A stretch of 64,000 nt of DNA from Pseudarthrobacter oxydans (GTDB lineage: Bacteria > Actinomycetota > Actinomycetes > Actinomycetales > Micrococcaceae): assembly GCF_030812335.1 (NCBI RefSeq), contig NZ_JAUSSN010000004.1:186001-250000 (forward strand), read 5' to 3'. The notes under the pieces were generated by a model. It was not told where the DNA came from. It saw nothing but the letters and a program-made list of their open reading frames with translations, and did no database searches. Positions 41,217 to 51,038 of the stretch are shown piece by piece. A program made the position numbers and the translations under genes. Each line of letters opens with the position of its first letter. The stretch's first letter is position 1.

Positions 41217-43328
41217 CTAGGCATGGGCAGCCGCGGGGGCCCGCTCGGCGGCGGGCTCCGCGGATTGCGCCTGGATGGCGGTGATGGCCACCGTGTTGAC
41301 GATGTCCTCCACGGTGCAGCCGCGCGAGAGGTCGTTGACGGGTTTGCGCAGGCCCTGCAGCACGGGCCCGACGGCGACCGCCCCGGAGGACTGCTGGACC
41401 GCCTTGTACGTGTTGTTGCCGGTGTTGAGGTCCGGGAAGATGAAAACGGTCGCCTGCCCGGCCACGGACGAGCCCGGCATCTTCGACTCGGCGATGGCGG
41501 CGTCGACGGCGGCGTCGTACTGGATGGGCCCTTCCACGGCGAGGTCCGGGCGGCGTTCGCGCACGAGCTCGGTGGCCTGCCGGACTTTGTCCACGGCCTC
41601 CCCGGTGCCCGAGCCGCCGGTGGAGTAGGACAGCATGGCCACCCGCGGCTCCACCCCGAACTGCTCCGCGGTTTCCGCAGAGGCCACCGCGATGTCCGCC
41701 AGCTGCTCCGCGTTCGGGTCCGGGTTCACGGCACAGTCGCCGTAGACCAGCACCCGGTCCGGCATCAGCATCAGGAACACGGACGAGACGATCTTGACGC
41801 CGTCTCGCGTCTTGACGAACTCCAGCGCCGGCCGGATGGTGTGCGCCGTGGTGTGCGCGGCGCCGGAGACCATCCCGTCCACCTCCCCGAGCTGGACCAT
41901 CATGGTGCCGAAATAGCTCCCGTCCAGCATGACCTCGAGGGCCTTGGCCAGGTCCACGCCCTTGTGCGCCCGCAGCTGCGCGTACTTCTCCGCGAACCCC
42001 TGGCGCAGCTCCGAGGTGGCGGGGTCGATGATGTGGATGCCGGAGAGGTCGATGCCCTGGGTGGAGGCGAGCTCCCGGACATCGGATTCGCGGCCCAGCA
42101 GAGTCAGCTCGCAGACGTCGCGGCGGTGCAGGATTTCCGCGGCACGCAGGATGCGGACATCCGTGCCTTCCGGCAGCACGATGTGCCGGCGCTCGGACCG
42201 GGCCCGCTCGATCAGGTCGTGCAGGAAGCGCAGCGGCGTCATCCGCTCCAGCCGCGGCAGGTGCAGCCGCTCCAGCAGCTCCGCCTCGTCCACCCGGCGG
42301 GCCCACAGGCCTAGCGCGGAGGCGACCTTGCGGCGGTGCCCGGACCAGATTTCGCTGCGCACCTCGGAGACCCGCTTCGCGGTCACATAGGTGTCGTCCG
42401 GGGCGGCGAAGATCGGGAACGGGGCCTGCGCGAGCAGTGAGTAGATGGTGGGGTCCGGGGCCAGGCCGCCGGTGAGGATCAGGGCGGAGGGAACCGGGAA
42501 TTCCGGCGAGAACGAGGACGCCAGGCAGGCGACGAGCACGTCGGCGCGGTCACCGGGGACGATCACCAGCGCGCCGTCGTCGAGCACGTGCAGGAAGTTG
42601 GCCACGCTCATGGCAGCCACTTTGACCGAGCGGACGTCGCGTTCCAGGTCCGCGAGGCCGGCGACCTGGCCGACCCCCATGGCGGCGGCGACCTCTCCGG
42701 TGGTGGGCCGCGCGATCTCCTCCAGCTCGGGCAGCACGTACACGGGACGGCCGGAGGCGCCCGGGCGGACCGCGGCGGCGATGGCCTCCAGGTCCTCCGG
42801 GTCGGCGCGGTTGACCATGATGGCCAGCAGCGTGCACCGCTCGGCGACGAGTTCCTTGCGCGCCACCTCGACGGCGTCGACGGTCTCCGCGACGGTGCGG
42901 CCCTTCGCGCCGACGACGGCGACGACCGGGGCGGCGAGGTTATTCGCCAGCCGGGCGTTGAGGTCGAACTCGACGGCGGCGTCCTGGCCGGTCAGGTCGG
43001 TGCCCTCGACGATCACGACGTCGCAGTGCCGGGCCATCTCGGCGAAGATCTCCACGCAGCGGGAGTCGATCTCCTCACGCTTGCCCTCGGCGAACAGGCT
43101 GCGGACCTCGGCGAAGGTCAGCCCGCCGCGGCAGCGTTCGTCGTCGAGGTTGAACCGGGCCTTCATCAGCGCCACCATCGGGTCCGAGGCCGCGTCGTGG
43201 CCGTTGACCACGGGCTTGAAGAAGCCGATCCGGTCCGCGTGCCGGTGCAGGGTGTCCGCCAGCCCGAGGGCTATGAGCGACTTACCGGAGCCCGGGGTGG
43301 TCGCGCTGACGTAGATTCCTTTGGCCAT
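41217..43328 (-). CDS. pta: Phosphate acetyltransferase, long form
   Basis: A 703-residue phosphotransacetylase with three parts: an N-terminal P-loop dethiobiotin-synthetase-like domain (ATTPGSGKSLIALGLADTL), a middle DRTGG domain, and the C-terminal PTA/PTB catalytic domain from about residue 375 (HIVLPEGTDVRILRAAEIL, MLSYSTGGSGTGEAVDKVRQ). It exchanges acetyl-CoA and acetyl phosphate and works with AckA. Length is typical of the E. coli-like long class. Confidence 0.95.
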   Translation of the reverse strand: MAKGIYVSATTPGSGKSLIALGLADTLHRHADRIGFFKPVVNGHDAASDPMVALMKARFNLDDERCRGGLTFAEVRSLFAEGKREEIDSRCVEIFAEMARHCDVVIVEGTDLTGQDAAVEFDLNARLANNLAAPVVAVVGAKGRTVAETVDAVEVARKELVAERCTLLAIMVNRADPEDLEAIAAAVRPGASGRPVYVLPELEEIARPTTGEVAAAMGVGQVAGLADLERDVRSVKVAAMSVANFLHVLDDGALVIVPGDRADVLVACLASSFSPEFPVPSALILTGGLAPDPTIYSLLAQAPFPIFAAPDDTYVTAKRVSEVRSEIWSGHRRKVASALGLWARRVDEAELLERLHLPRLERMTPLRFLHDLIERARSERRHIVLPEGTDVRILRAAEILHRRDVCELTLLGRESDVRELASTQGIDLSGIHIIDPATSELRQGFAEKYAQLRAHKGVDLAKALEVMLDGSYFGTMMVQLGEVDGMVSGAAHTTAHTIRPALEFVKTRDGVKIVSSVFLMLMPDRVLVYGDCAVNPDPNAEQLADIAVASAETAEQFGVEPRVAMLSYSTGGSGTGEAVDKVRQATELVRERRPDLAVEGPIQYDAAVDAAIAESKMPGSSVAGQATVFIFPDLNTGNNTYKAVQQSSGAVAVGPVLQGLRKPVNDLSRGCTVEDIVNTVAITAIQAQSAEPAAERAPAAAHA

Positions 43329-43414
43329 GGTTCGCCCTTTGCTGTGCTGGTGCAGATCCTCCTATCCTGTCACTTCCTGCCGCCGCCCGGGCAAGGCGGC
43401 ACCGCGTCACACCG

Positions 43415-43900
43415 CTAGGAAACGCTGGCGGCTTCCGCTTCCGCCACCTGACCGGCGCGGCGCAGCATCAGGGCTGTCCGGCGCACAACGCACACCAGTT
43501 CGCCGTTTTGGTTGTAGCCGCGGTGTTCGATGCCCACAATTCCGGTGTCCGGACGCGATTTCGATTCCCGTTTGTCCAGGGCTTCGGTCTCCACGCGCAG
43601 GGTGTCGCCAAAGAACACCGGCTTCGGGAACTCGATGTCCCGGAAGCCGAGGTTACCCAGTGTGGTGCCCAGGGTGGTGTCCTGGACCGGGATTCCGGTG
43701 ACCAGGCCCAGCGTGAAGATGCTGTTGACGATCTGCCTCCCAAAGATGCTCTTCTTTGAAAACTCCGCGTCCAGGTGCAGGGGCTGCACGTTCATGGTCA
43801 GCGCGGTGATCAGCAGATTGTCCGTCTCGGTGACGGTGCGGGTGACCTCGTGCTTGATGACGTCGCCGACGGTGAAGTCCTCGTAATACATTCCGGCCAT
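43415..43900 (-). CDS. MaoC-family (R)-specific enoyl-CoA hydratase
   Basis: A 161-residue hot-dog-fold hydratase (MYYEDFTVGDVIKHEVTRTV, FGRQIVNSIFTLGLVTGIPV). It resembles the hydratase encoded next to CitE and acyl-CoA carboxylase genes in actinobacterial leucine-type degradation operons. It ends the six-gene acyl-CoA operon and lies 24 nt after citE. By analogy it hydrates a carboxylated enoyl-CoA such as 3-methylglutaconyl-CoA. Substrate not proven. Confidence 0.8.
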   Translation of the reverse strand: MAGMYYEDFTVGDVIKHEVTRTVTETDNLLITALTMNVQPLHLDAEFSKKSIFGRQIVNSIFTLGLVTGIPVQDTTLGTTLGNLGFRDIEFPKPVFFGDTLRVETEALDKRESKSRPDTGIVGIEHRGYNQNGELVCVVRRTALMLRRAGQVAEAEAASVS

Positions 43901-43924
43901 GACGGCCTCCTTTGCTTGGGTAGG

Positions 43925-44791
43925 TTATGCCCCCGCGAGGGCGAGCGCCTCGCGGGCGTGGTTGGCGTGTGCCAGGTCAATGTGGTCGCCGAGGTAGGAA
44001 ACAGCGCCGTGGCCGTTCCGCTGGCCTTCCTCGAAAGCCTCGATCAGGCCCCCGTAGTAGTCCTTCAGCGTCTCGGTCAGGCCGTATTCCTCGTTGGCGA
44101 TCGGGGCATGCGAGGGGTGGATCAGCACCTGGCCGGTATAGCCGAGCCCGCTGTTGTCCTGCGCGAAGGTGCGCATCCCGTCCAGGTTCCGGACCTCCTG
44201 CCACAGCCCGAGAACGATGGTGCGGATGCCCGCGGCACGCGCGGCCACCACCACTTTGCTCCGCAGGTACAGGGTTTCCATGCCCGCGGCGGTCCAGCGG
44301 AAGCCGACTTCCCGGGACACGTCCGCGTCCTTGGCGGCGGCTGCCATCACTCCTCCGACCCGGGGTCCGGCGAGGATTTCGTCGACCTTGCTGATCGAGG
44401 CGGCCGTCTCCAGTGAGGGCACGAGTTCGACGGTTCCGCGGTCAATGCCGTGGTCGATCTCGGCCGCACTCACGAGCGCGTCGAACCGGACGACGTCGTC
44501 GCGGGAGAAGAGCTTGGGCAGTAGGAACGCGGTCAGGTTCCGGTGCGTCACGTCGGCGACATCGCGGCCGAAGAACACGGTGTCCAGGGCATTCGGACGG
44601 ACCAGGATGCCCTTGGAACCGTCGTGCGCTTCAAGGGCATCCCGCGCATTGGTGCGGGCCAGGTCCTTGTCCTGCGGGGGCACGGAGTCCTCGAGGTCGA
44701 TGATGACGGCGTCGGCCTCGGAGTTCAGGGCCTTGTCGATCCAGTCCCGTTTGTGCCCCGGGACGAAGAGCAGGGAGCGGTAGGGCTTCAT
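43925..44791 (-). CDS. CitE-like CoA ester lyase
   Basis: A 288-residue HpcH/HpaI-family TIM barrel of the citrate-lyase-beta-like group (RSLLFVPGHKRDWIDKAL, ADAVIIDLEDSVPPQDK, GYTGQVLIHPSHAPI). The acidic pair in IIDLEDSV binds Mg. Stand-alone CitE proteins cleave beta-hydroxyacyl-CoAs such as malyl-, citramalyl- or (R)-HMG-CoA. Its start overlaps the carboxylase alpha gene stop by 4 bp. It probably performs the C-C cleavage of the TetR-controlled pathway. Confidence 0.82.
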   Translation of the reverse strand: MKPYRSLLFVPGHKRDWIDKALNSEADAVIIDLEDSVPPQDKDLARTNARDALEAHDGSKGILVRPNALDTVFFGRDVADVTHRNLTAFLLPKLFSRDDVVRFDALVSAAEIDHGIDRGTVELVPSLETAASISKVDEILAGPRVGGVMAAAAKDADVSREVGFRWTAAGMETLYLRSKVVVAARAAGIRTIVLGLWQEVRNLDGMRTFAQDNSGLGYTGQVLIHPSHAPIANEEYGLTETLKDYYGGLIEAFEEGQRNGHGAVSYLGDHIDLAHANHAREALALAGA

Positions 44792-46554
44792 GCCGCCACC
44801 TCCACGGTGACCTTGGTCAGCAGCGTGCCGGCGGCCATCGAATCGCCCGTGACCACGGTGAAGTCCCCGACGACGCCGGATACCGGCGCCGGGATGGGGT
44901 TCTCCATTTTCATGGCCTCCAGGACGAACATGACGTCACCCTTGGTGACCTGCTGCCCGGCTTCGACGTTGACCTTGATGATGGTGCCCTGCATCGGGGC
45001 CTTGACCGATCCGTCGCTGACGGTTTCGCGCTTGGCCCGGGCCTGCCGGATCCGCCCGGTGGCGGCCACCGGATCACTGGCGGGATCGGCGGCTGCGGCG
45101 GGCGCTGCGGCGCCGTAGCCGCCGTAGCCGCCGGCGGTGCCGTAGTCGCTGAAGGTCGGGATGATGTAGAAGCGCCCGCCCACCTCGACGTTGGCCCGGT
45201 CAGTCGGCTCGGCCTCGGAGAAGTCAACCGTTTCTTCCAGCCACAGGGTGCTGAAGCGCAGTTCCCGGAAATCCGGGTGCGAAACAATCGTCTGCGCGGC
45301 CGGGACGGTCGTGGGCACGCCCTCGATCTGCAGGCGGTCCAGGCCGTCCAGCAGGCGCTTGATAGCGGTTTCGCGGTCTGGTCCGTAGGCGATCAGCTTT
45401 CCGATCAGGCTGTCGTAGAGCGGCAGTACGGTGTCACCGGATTCGTAGCCGGCGTCGAACCGCAGGCCTTCACCTTCGGGGGCCGTGATCAGGTCCACCG
45501 GCCCCGGGGCGGGCAGGAACAGGCCCTCGGCGACGTCCTCGGCGTTGATGCGGGCCTCGATGGCCGCACCTTTGGGGGCGAGGTTGCCCAGGATGGACAG
45601 CTTCTCCCCGGCCGCGACCCGGATCTGCTCGGCGATCAGGTCCACGCCGTGCACCATTTCCGTCACCGGGTGCTCCACCTGGATGCGGGTGTTCATTTCT
45701 AGGAAGAAGAACTTCTCATCCTCGACCAGGAACTCAACCGTTCCGGCGCCGACGTAATCAACTTCGCGGGCCAGGCGCACGGCAGCGTCGCCCATGGACC
45801 GGCGCAGTTCGTCCGAAAGGCCGGGAGCCGGGGACTCCTCGACGAGCTTCTGGTGGCGCCGCTGCACGGAGCAGTCACGGTCCCCCACATAGACCACGTT
45901 CCCGTGGGTGTCGGCGAAGACCTGGACTTCGACGTGGCGGGCCCGGGTGAGGTATCGCTCGAGGTAGACCTCGCCGTTGCCGAAAGCCGCGGTGGCCTCC
46001 CTGACGGCGGCGTCGAAGGCGTCTTTCGCCTGCGGCTCAGAGTCGATGCGGCGCATGCCGCGTCCGCCTCCGCCGGCCGAGGCCTTCACCAGGACCGGGT
46101 AACCGTGCTCAGCGCCGAACGCCTCGACGGCGGCGGAGCTGGCGATGGCTCCGGTGCCCGGAGCCAGGGGGACCTCGACGCGGACGGCAACGTCGCGGGC
46201 GGCCACCTTGCCACCCATCGTGGTCATGGCGTGCGCAGAAGGACCGATGAAGACGAGGCCGGCCTCGGCAACCGCGTCCGCGAACTCCGGGTTCTCCGAA
46301 AGGAAGCCGTAACCCGGGTGAATGGCCTGGGCGCCCGATTCGATCGCCGCGGCGATGATCTTGGGGATGTTGAGGTAGTTGCTGCTGGCCGGACCATCAC
46401 CGAGGTCTATGGCATTGTCAGCCACGCGGGTGTGCATGGACCCGGCGTCCGCGGCCGAGTGGACGGCGACGGACTCGATGCCGAGCTTGCGGCAGCTGCG
46501 TGCTACCCGGACGGCGATTTCGCCACGGTTGGCGATGAGGATCTTGGTGAACAT
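44788..46554 (-). CDS. Acyl-CoA carboxylase alpha subunit (biotin carboxylase/BCCP)
   Basis: A 588-residue biotin carboxylase plus biotin carrier. It shows the N-terminal ILIANRGEIAVRVARSCRKL, the ATP-grasp glycine loop KASAGGGGRGMRRI, the metal/catalytic MNTRIQVEHPVTEMVHGVDL and the biotinylation site EAMKMENPIPAPVSG. It carboxylates biotin for the beta subunit encoded at 56319, which is 10 kb away in another unit but carries the same operator. The ATG at 46554 is preceded by AAGGA. A longer open frame upstream is not conserved. Confidence 0.93.
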   Translation of the reverse strand: MFTKILIANRGEIAVRVARSCRKLGIESVAVHSAADAGSMHTRVADNAIDLGDGPASSNYLNIPKIIAAAIESGAQAIHPGYGFLSENPEFADAVAEAGLVFIGPSAHAMTTMGGKVAARDVAVRVEVPLAPGTGAIASSAAVEAFGAEHGYPVLVKASAGGGGRGMRRIDSEPQAKDAFDAAVREATAAFGNGEVYLERYLTRARHVEVQVFADTHGNVVYVGDRDCSVQRRHQKLVEESPAPGLSDELRRSMGDAAVRLAREVDYVGAGTVEFLVEDEKFFFLEMNTRIQVEHPVTEMVHGVDLIAEQIRVAAGEKLSILGNLAPKGAAIEARINAEDVAEGLFLPAPGPVDLITAPEGEGLRFDAGYESGDTVLPLYDSLIGKLIAYGPDRETAIKRLLDGLDRLQIEGVPTTVPAAQTIVSHPDFRELRFSTLWLEETVDFSEAEPTDRANVEVGGRFYIIPTFSDYGTAGGYGGYGAAAPAAAADPASDPVAATGRIRQARAKRETVSDGSVKAPMQGTIIKVNVEAGQQVTKGDVMFVLEAMKMENPIPAPVSGVVGDFTVVTGDSMAAGTLLTKVTVEVAA

Positions 46555-46582
46555 GGTTGTCCTTAGAACTAGGGCGCCGGAA

Positions 46583-47404
46583 TCAGCGCAGGATGCAGGC
46601 GTTGCGGCATTCGCCGATGCCGTCGATCGAAGTGGTGACGATGCTGCCATCGGTCAGGAATTCCTTGGGAGTGCGGCCGTCGCCGACGCCTCCCGGCGTG
46701 CCGGTCAGAATCACGTCGCCCGGGTTGAGCGTGGTGACCGCCGAAATGTAGCGGACCAGTTCTACAGGGCCGAACACCAGGTCACCGGTATCCGCCTCCT
46801 GTTTGCTAGCGCCGTCCACCGTGCAGGAAATGTCCAGCGCGGGTGCGCTTCCAGACTCATCGGCCGTGAGCAGGAACGGACCGAGCGGAGTGGTCGCATC
46901 GAAGGTCTTGCCCTGCAGCCACTCGGGCGTCCTGCGCTGGAAATCGCGGGCAGAGATGTCGTTCGCGATCGAGAACCCGGCGATGGCCGCCTCGGCTTCC
47001 TCCGCCGTGGCGCGCGAGACCCTGCTTCCGATCACAACGGCGAGCTCGGCCTCCCAGTCCACCGACTCGGAGCCGGGCGGCAGGACGATGGGATCGTTGG
47101 CGCCGATCAGGGCATCCGCAAATTTCGCGAAGAGAGTCGGGTGCAGCGGCAGTTCCCGCCCCATCTCGAGGATGTGCTCGCGGTAGTTGAGCCCGACGCA
47201 GACAATCTTGCCGGGTGCGGTGACCAGCGGCGCGAAGTCCGCCTTCTCCAGGGCAAGGCGGGCACCGCCGTCGTACTGATCCACGTCCGGCGATCCGGCG
47301 CGCAGCCACTCCCCGACGTCGGCAAAAGGCAATAGCGTCAACCCGCCGTCAAGTTCCACCGCGGCAGACGTACCGCCCGCTGTCCGGACGGTTGCGAGCC
47401 TCAT
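46583..47404 (-). CDS. Fumarylacetoacetate hydrolase-family protein
   Basis: A 273-residue FAH-fold enzyme with VCVGLNYREHILEMGRELP, WEAELAVVIGSRVSRATAEE (metal-binding Glu residues), NDISARDFQRR and DVILTGTPGGVG. This pattern fits acylpyruvases, oxaloacetate decarboxylases or hydratases. Its ATG at 47404 overlaps the acyl-CoA synthetase stop by 4 bp, so it is a true member of the operon. The reaction in this pathway is unknown. Confidence 0.82.
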   Translation of the reverse strand: MRLATVRTAGGTSAAVELDGGLTLLPFADVGEWLRAGSPDVDQYDGGARLALEKADFAPLVTAPGKIVCVGLNYREHILEMGRELPLHPTLFAKFADALIGANDPIVLPPGSESVDWEAELAVVIGSRVSRATAEEAEAAIAGFSIANDISARDFQRRTPEWLQGKTFDATTPLGPFLLTADESGSAPALDISCTVDGASKQEADTGDLVFGPVELVRYISAVTTLNPGDVILTGTPGGVGDGRTPKEFLTDGSIVTTSIDGIGECRNACILR

Positions 47405-48936
47405 GCGCCCCACCCCAGATTGGACTTGAGCTGGGATTTCACGAGTTTGCCGGCCGCCGTGCGCGGCAGTTGATCAGCGCCGAGGAAGACGATCTTTTTC
47501 GGGATCTTGTACCCTGCCAGATGGCCGCGCAGGAACGTGGAAATTTCCTCGCCGTTCGCCTGCAGCCCGCTGCGGAGCACGACGACGGCTCGCACCTCCT
47601 CGTCCCAACGCGGGTCCGGAACACCCACCACGGCCGCTTCCAGGACCGCGGGGTGCAGGTAGAGCGCCTGTTCGATCTCGGCAGAGTAGACATTCTCGCC
47701 ACCGGTTTTGATCATTTCCTTGAGCCGGTCGCGGAAAAAGTAGTAGCCGCGCTCATCCTGGACGGCGAGGTCCCCGGTGTGGAGCCAGCCGCCCCGGAAC
47801 GCCTCGGCCGTGGCTTCCGGCCGGCCGTAGTAGCCGGTCATCAGCGACGGGCCCTTGACGCAGATTTCACCGAGGTCGCCGGGGCGAACCGGCTCGCCAA
47901 GCGGGTCCTGAAGCTGCGCTTCGGCGAGCAGGTATTCGGTACCGATCGAACCGTCGACGGCGGGATCGAGCATGTCAGCGGGCTTGAGCCTGGTGACCAT
48001 GGGACCGGCCTCGGTCAGGCCGTAGCGGAAGTACAGTTCGGCGTCCGGCAGCAGATCCGTAAACATCTGCTTGTCCGGCATCCGCAGCAGGCCGGCACCG
48101 GTATGGACCGCCTTGAGGTGGGTCCTGATCGCCGGATCCGCGAAGACGCCGTTCTCCATCAGGCGGCGCATCATGTTCGGGATGAGAAAGGTGTTGGTGA
48201 TCCGCTCCCGCCCCACGAGGTCCACAATTAGTTCGTCATTGAACTTCTCCGCGATGACACTGGTGGCACCCGCGATGAAGTGCGGGACCAGCCAGCAAAG
48301 CAGCGCAGCCGAATGGAAGAACGGTGTGACGATCAGGCCGCGCTCCTCCGGGCGGTTGCCCACGCCGCAGTCGTACAGTTCATTGAATGCGTTCGCCGCC
48401 GCTGCCCGATGGGAAATGATGACGCCCTTCGGCGTCCCCGTGCTTCCTCCCGTATAGATGATGCAGAGCGGGCTATCCAGGGTGGTCACGTCCTCGAGCG
48501 GACCGGAACCCGTGCGCAGGGCGTCGATCTCCGCACCCTGGCGGACCAGCCTAGGCAGCTGCTGCTCGGTCCGGCCCAGGATTTCCAGGGCCTCCTCGGC
48601 GTTGGGAATCAACCGTTCCTCCACCAGAATGACTTTCGCTCCGGTCTCCTTGATACCAGCGGCGAGCTCCGTGGGTGCCCAGCGCCAGTTGTAGGCAACA
48701 TAGGTGCCACCGGCGGCGGCGACCCCAAAGAAGACTTCAGCGTTGAAAGCCGAGTTGCCGGCCAACACCCCGATATTGTCGCCTGCGCGGACACCGGCGT
48801 CCCGCAGGCCCCGTCCCATACCCCACGCGCGCTCGGCGAGCTCGGCGAAGGTCAGCCGGCTGACGCCGTCGACGATTGCCTCGCGCGCCGGGTAGCGCCG
48901 GTGGTTGAGTTTGATCCACTCACCAATCGTTCGCAC
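47401..48936 (-). CDS. AMP-dependent acyl-CoA synthetase
   Basis: A 511-residue ANL-family ligase: P-loop IIYTGGSTGTPKGVIISH, A5 motif YGLTEAGPM, hinge TGDLAVQDERGYYFFRDRLK and catalytic lysine in LPRTAAGKLVKSQL. It activates a carboxylic acid to acyl-CoA at the expense of ATP. The GTG at 48936 has GAGGAG 6 nt upstream; the frame stays open to 49500 but that part is not protein-like. It is first of a six-gene operon, and its promoter contains operator box A. It defines the entry step of the pathway. Confidence 0.88.
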   Translation of the reverse strand: MRTIGEWIKLNHRRYPAREAIVDGVSRLTFAELAERAWGMGRGLRDAGVRAGDNIGVLAGNSAFNAEVFFGVAAAGGTYVAYNWRWAPTELAAGIKETGAKVILVEERLIPNAEEALEILGRTEQQLPRLVRQGAEIDALRTGSGPLEDVTTLDSPLCIIYTGGSTGTPKGVIISHRAAAANAFNELYDCGVGNRPEERGLIVTPFFHSAALLCWLVPHFIAGATSVIAEKFNDELIVDLVGRERITNTFLIPNMMRRLMENGVFADPAIRTHLKAVHTGAGLLRMPDKQMFTDLLPDAELYFRYGLTEAGPMVTRLKPADMLDPAVDGSIGTEYLLAEAQLQDPLGEPVRPGDLGEICVKGPSLMTGYYGRPEATAEAFRGGWLHTGDLAVQDERGYYFFRDRLKEMIKTGGENVYSAEIEQALYLHPAVLEAAVVGVPDPRWDEEVRAVVVLRSGLQANGEEISTFLRGHLAGYKIPKKIVFLGADQLPRTAAGKLVKSQLKSNLGWGA

Positions 48937-49002
48937 TGTGTACTCCTCAGTCGGGCTGGTGTGGGTCCGGCAAAACCGGATTCCACTGGGCTTGCTCTTC
49001 GA

Positions 49003-49016
49003 CGAACAAGCGTTCG
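49003..49016. promoter_or_regulatory. TetR-type operator box A (acyl-CoA synthetase operon)
   Basis: CGAACAAGCGTTCG is a CGAAC-N4-GTTCG palindrome. On the minus strand it follows CTAAACTTCGAACGAACGCT, where TAAACT looks like the -10 element. The surrounding 577-bp spacer (48937-49513) contains boxes A and B and no gene. Confidence 0.65.
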
Positions 49017-49352
49017 TTCGAAGTTTAGTATGAGTTGGTTCCCGCCGCAAGGGACAGTTGCCGAGGGGGCGAAAGCCCGGGAGACCAGACCTGGCGTGGA
49101 ACGCGATCCAACACGGCGGCCCAACTCCGGCTCCAGCACCAGCGCTGCGGACGAGGCCTGCGAGCCTGCGGTGTCCCACGATTCGATCCTCCTCCGAATC
49201 AGGATCCCAGTCCATCGGATCCGCGAGGGGCCGCCGACGAGCCGACCAAAGAGTCTGCGAACCACGCCGGCACCGACGCTGCCGACGACGAAATTTGGGC
49301 ACCCGCCGTCGTACCCCTTGCGTGCGATACACATCACACCCTAGACTTCGTA

Positions 49353-49366
49353 CGAACGCTTGTTCT
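49353..49366. promoter_or_regulatory. TetR-type operator box B (MFS gene)
   Basis: CGAACGCTTGTTCT is the reverse complement of box A with one mismatch. CTAGACTTCGTACGAACGCT just before it nearly repeats the box A promoter, with TAGACT as the likely -10. It lies 147 nt before the carrier start. Confidence 0.65.
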
Positions 49367-49513
49367 TCTCCAAAAGCACCCCGGACCGAAAATTGCCCCG
49401 CCTGGTCCGTGCCCTCCTTGACGAAGGGGAACCGGAGAACCGTTGCGGTTCGCTGCACAACGGAGATCGGTCCACGCCACAGACTTTCCAACAATCCCAA
49501 GGAGTGAGTTCCA

Positions 49514-50866
49514 ATGCCGGAATTGACGAATCCTGTTCAACCACCTGAGACCCTGGTGGACGAAGCACCCACCGTCGATCTGAAGACCGGGCGACGCGCC
49601 GTCGTCAGCGGCACTTTTGGCACCGCCCTGGAGTGGTTCGACTTCGCCGTTTACGGCACGCTGTCCGCGACGCTCTTTCCGCAGCTCTTCTTCCCCAGCT
49701 TTGACGAGAACTCGGCGATCCTCGCCTCCTTCGCCACCTTCGGGGCCGGCATGGTTGCCCGCCCGCTCGGCGGGATCGTCTTCGGTGCACTGGGCGACAA
49801 GATCGGCCGACGCAACGTCCTCATGTTCACCCTGGTCCTCATGGGCGCGTCGTCCATCCTGATCGGGCTGCTGCCCGGCTACGCCACGGTCGGGATCCTG
49901 GCACCGATTCTGCTGGTCACGCTGCGCTTCCTCCAGGGCTTCGCCCTCGGCGGCGAGGCCACCGGCGTCCAGGTGCTCGTCGTCGAGCACGCGCCTACGA
50001 ACCACCGAGGTCTATACGGCGGCATCCTGGCCACCGGTTCTCCGCTCGCCCAGAGCTTCGCGTCAATTACCCTCACCGGCCTGGCCATGTTCCTTTCCAA
50101 GGAGGACTTTGCCTCGTGGGGCTGGAGGATCCCCTTCCTGATGGGCGTGCTGTTGCTCGTGGTGGGCATGTTCATCCGCCGCCGCGTCGAAGAAACCCCT
50201 GCCTTCAAGGAAAACCAGCTAAAGGCTGCGGCGTCCGCGATTCCGCAGGAACGCGCCCTGGCCGTGATCGTGAAGAAGCCGGGAACGGTCATCAAGCTGG
50301 TGCTGTCCTGGGCCGCCTCCGCCGGGCTGTTCTGGATCAGCGTCACCTATGCCGTGAACTACCTGACGAAGGAACTCGGCTACGAAAACTCGATCACCTT
50401 TGGGCTTCTCCTCATCGCCAATCTCGTCTCCATTCCCGCAGCGGTTCTCGGAGGCCGGCTCAGCGACCGCATCGGTCGCAAGAAGACCTTCCTCCTCGGC
50501 CTGACCCTGCAGGGCATCGCTGCCGGCACGATGTTCCCGATCATGAACTCGATGAACTACCCGGCCAGCGTGGCAGTCATCGCGCTCGCCCTGTGCGGTA
50601 TCCAGATCACGGCCGGCACCCAGGCAGCCTTCTTCTCGGAGTCGCTCCCGACGAGCATGCGCTACACCGGCTCCGCTCTCGGCATGACCTTGGCTGGCCT
50701 GTTCTTCGGCGCCCCCATCCCCTTCATCGCTGCCTGGATCTTCCAGAACACCGAGAACGGAACGGCGGCCCTGACCGCGATTGCCCTCAGCCTGGTGGCG
50801 ATCTCGATCATTGCCACCCTCACGCTGCCGGAGCGGTTCAAGCAGTCACTGCACGAGGACCACTAA
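49514..50866 (+). CDS. MFS carboxylate transporter (MHS family)
   Basis: A 450-residue, 12-helix carrier of the metabolite:H+ symporter group (ShiA/ProP-like): FGTALEWFDFAVYGTLSATL near the N-terminus, GALGDKIGRRNVL between helices 2 and 3, RFLQGFALGGEATGVQVLV, and GRLSDRIGRKKT between helices 8 and 9. It probably imports the acid that the acyl-CoA synthetase activates. It has operator box B upstream and a strong terminator downstream. Confidence 0.9.
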   Translation: MPELTNPVQPPETLVDEAPTVDLKTGRRAVVSGTFGTALEWFDFAVYGTLSATLFPQLFFPSFDENSAILASFATFGAGMVARPLGGIVFGALGDKIGRRNVLMFTLVLMGASSILIGLLPGYATVGILAPILLVTLRFLQGFALGGEATGVQVLVVEHAPTNHRGLYGGILATGSPLAQSFASITLTGLAMFLSKEDFASWGWRIPFLMGVLLLVVGMFIRRRVEETPAFKENQLKAAASAIPQERALAVIVKKPGTVIKLVLSWAASAGLFWISVTYAVNYLTKELGYENSITFGLLLIANLVSIPAAVLGGRLSDRIGRKKTFLLGLTLQGIAAGTMFPIMNSMNYPASVAVIALALCGIQITAGTQAAFFSESLPTSMRYTGSALGMTLAGLFFGAPIPFIAAWIFQNTENGTAALTAIALSLVAISIIATLTLPERFKQSLHEDH

Positions 50867-50887
50867 CCCCCACCGCCCTGAACACAC

Positions 50888-50922
50888 GGAACGCCCGGCT
50901 GGATCCTCCAGCCGGGCGTTCC
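50888..50922 (+). terminator. Strong terminator after MFS gene
   Basis: A perfect 16-bp inverted repeat (GGAACGCCCGGCTGGA and its complement) with a 3-nt loop lies 22 nt after the stop. It can serve both convergent genes. Confidence 0.8.
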
Positions 50923-50930
50923 CTGTTGAT

Positions 50931-50981
50931 CGTGTTACTCGTGGATTGACGTTATTCGTGTTGCTCGTGGATTCGCGTTCC
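50931..50981 (+). repeat. 26-bp tandem duplication
   Basis: Two imperfect head-to-tail copies share CGTGTT(A/G)CTCGTGGATT and GCGTT/ACGTT ends. They lie between the terminator and the tetR 3' end and look like a small local duplication. Confidence 0.6.
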
Positions 50982-51038
50982 GGGTACCTCCGGTGACGCC
51001 GCGGCTCCGGTGCCGTGCTGCGCCAGGTGCCGCAGGTG

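Noticed and set aside
48937..49500. N-terminal extension of the acyl-CoA synthetase frame
   Set aside because: The frame is open but crosses operator boxes A and B, and a strong GAGGAG-GTG start exists at 48936.
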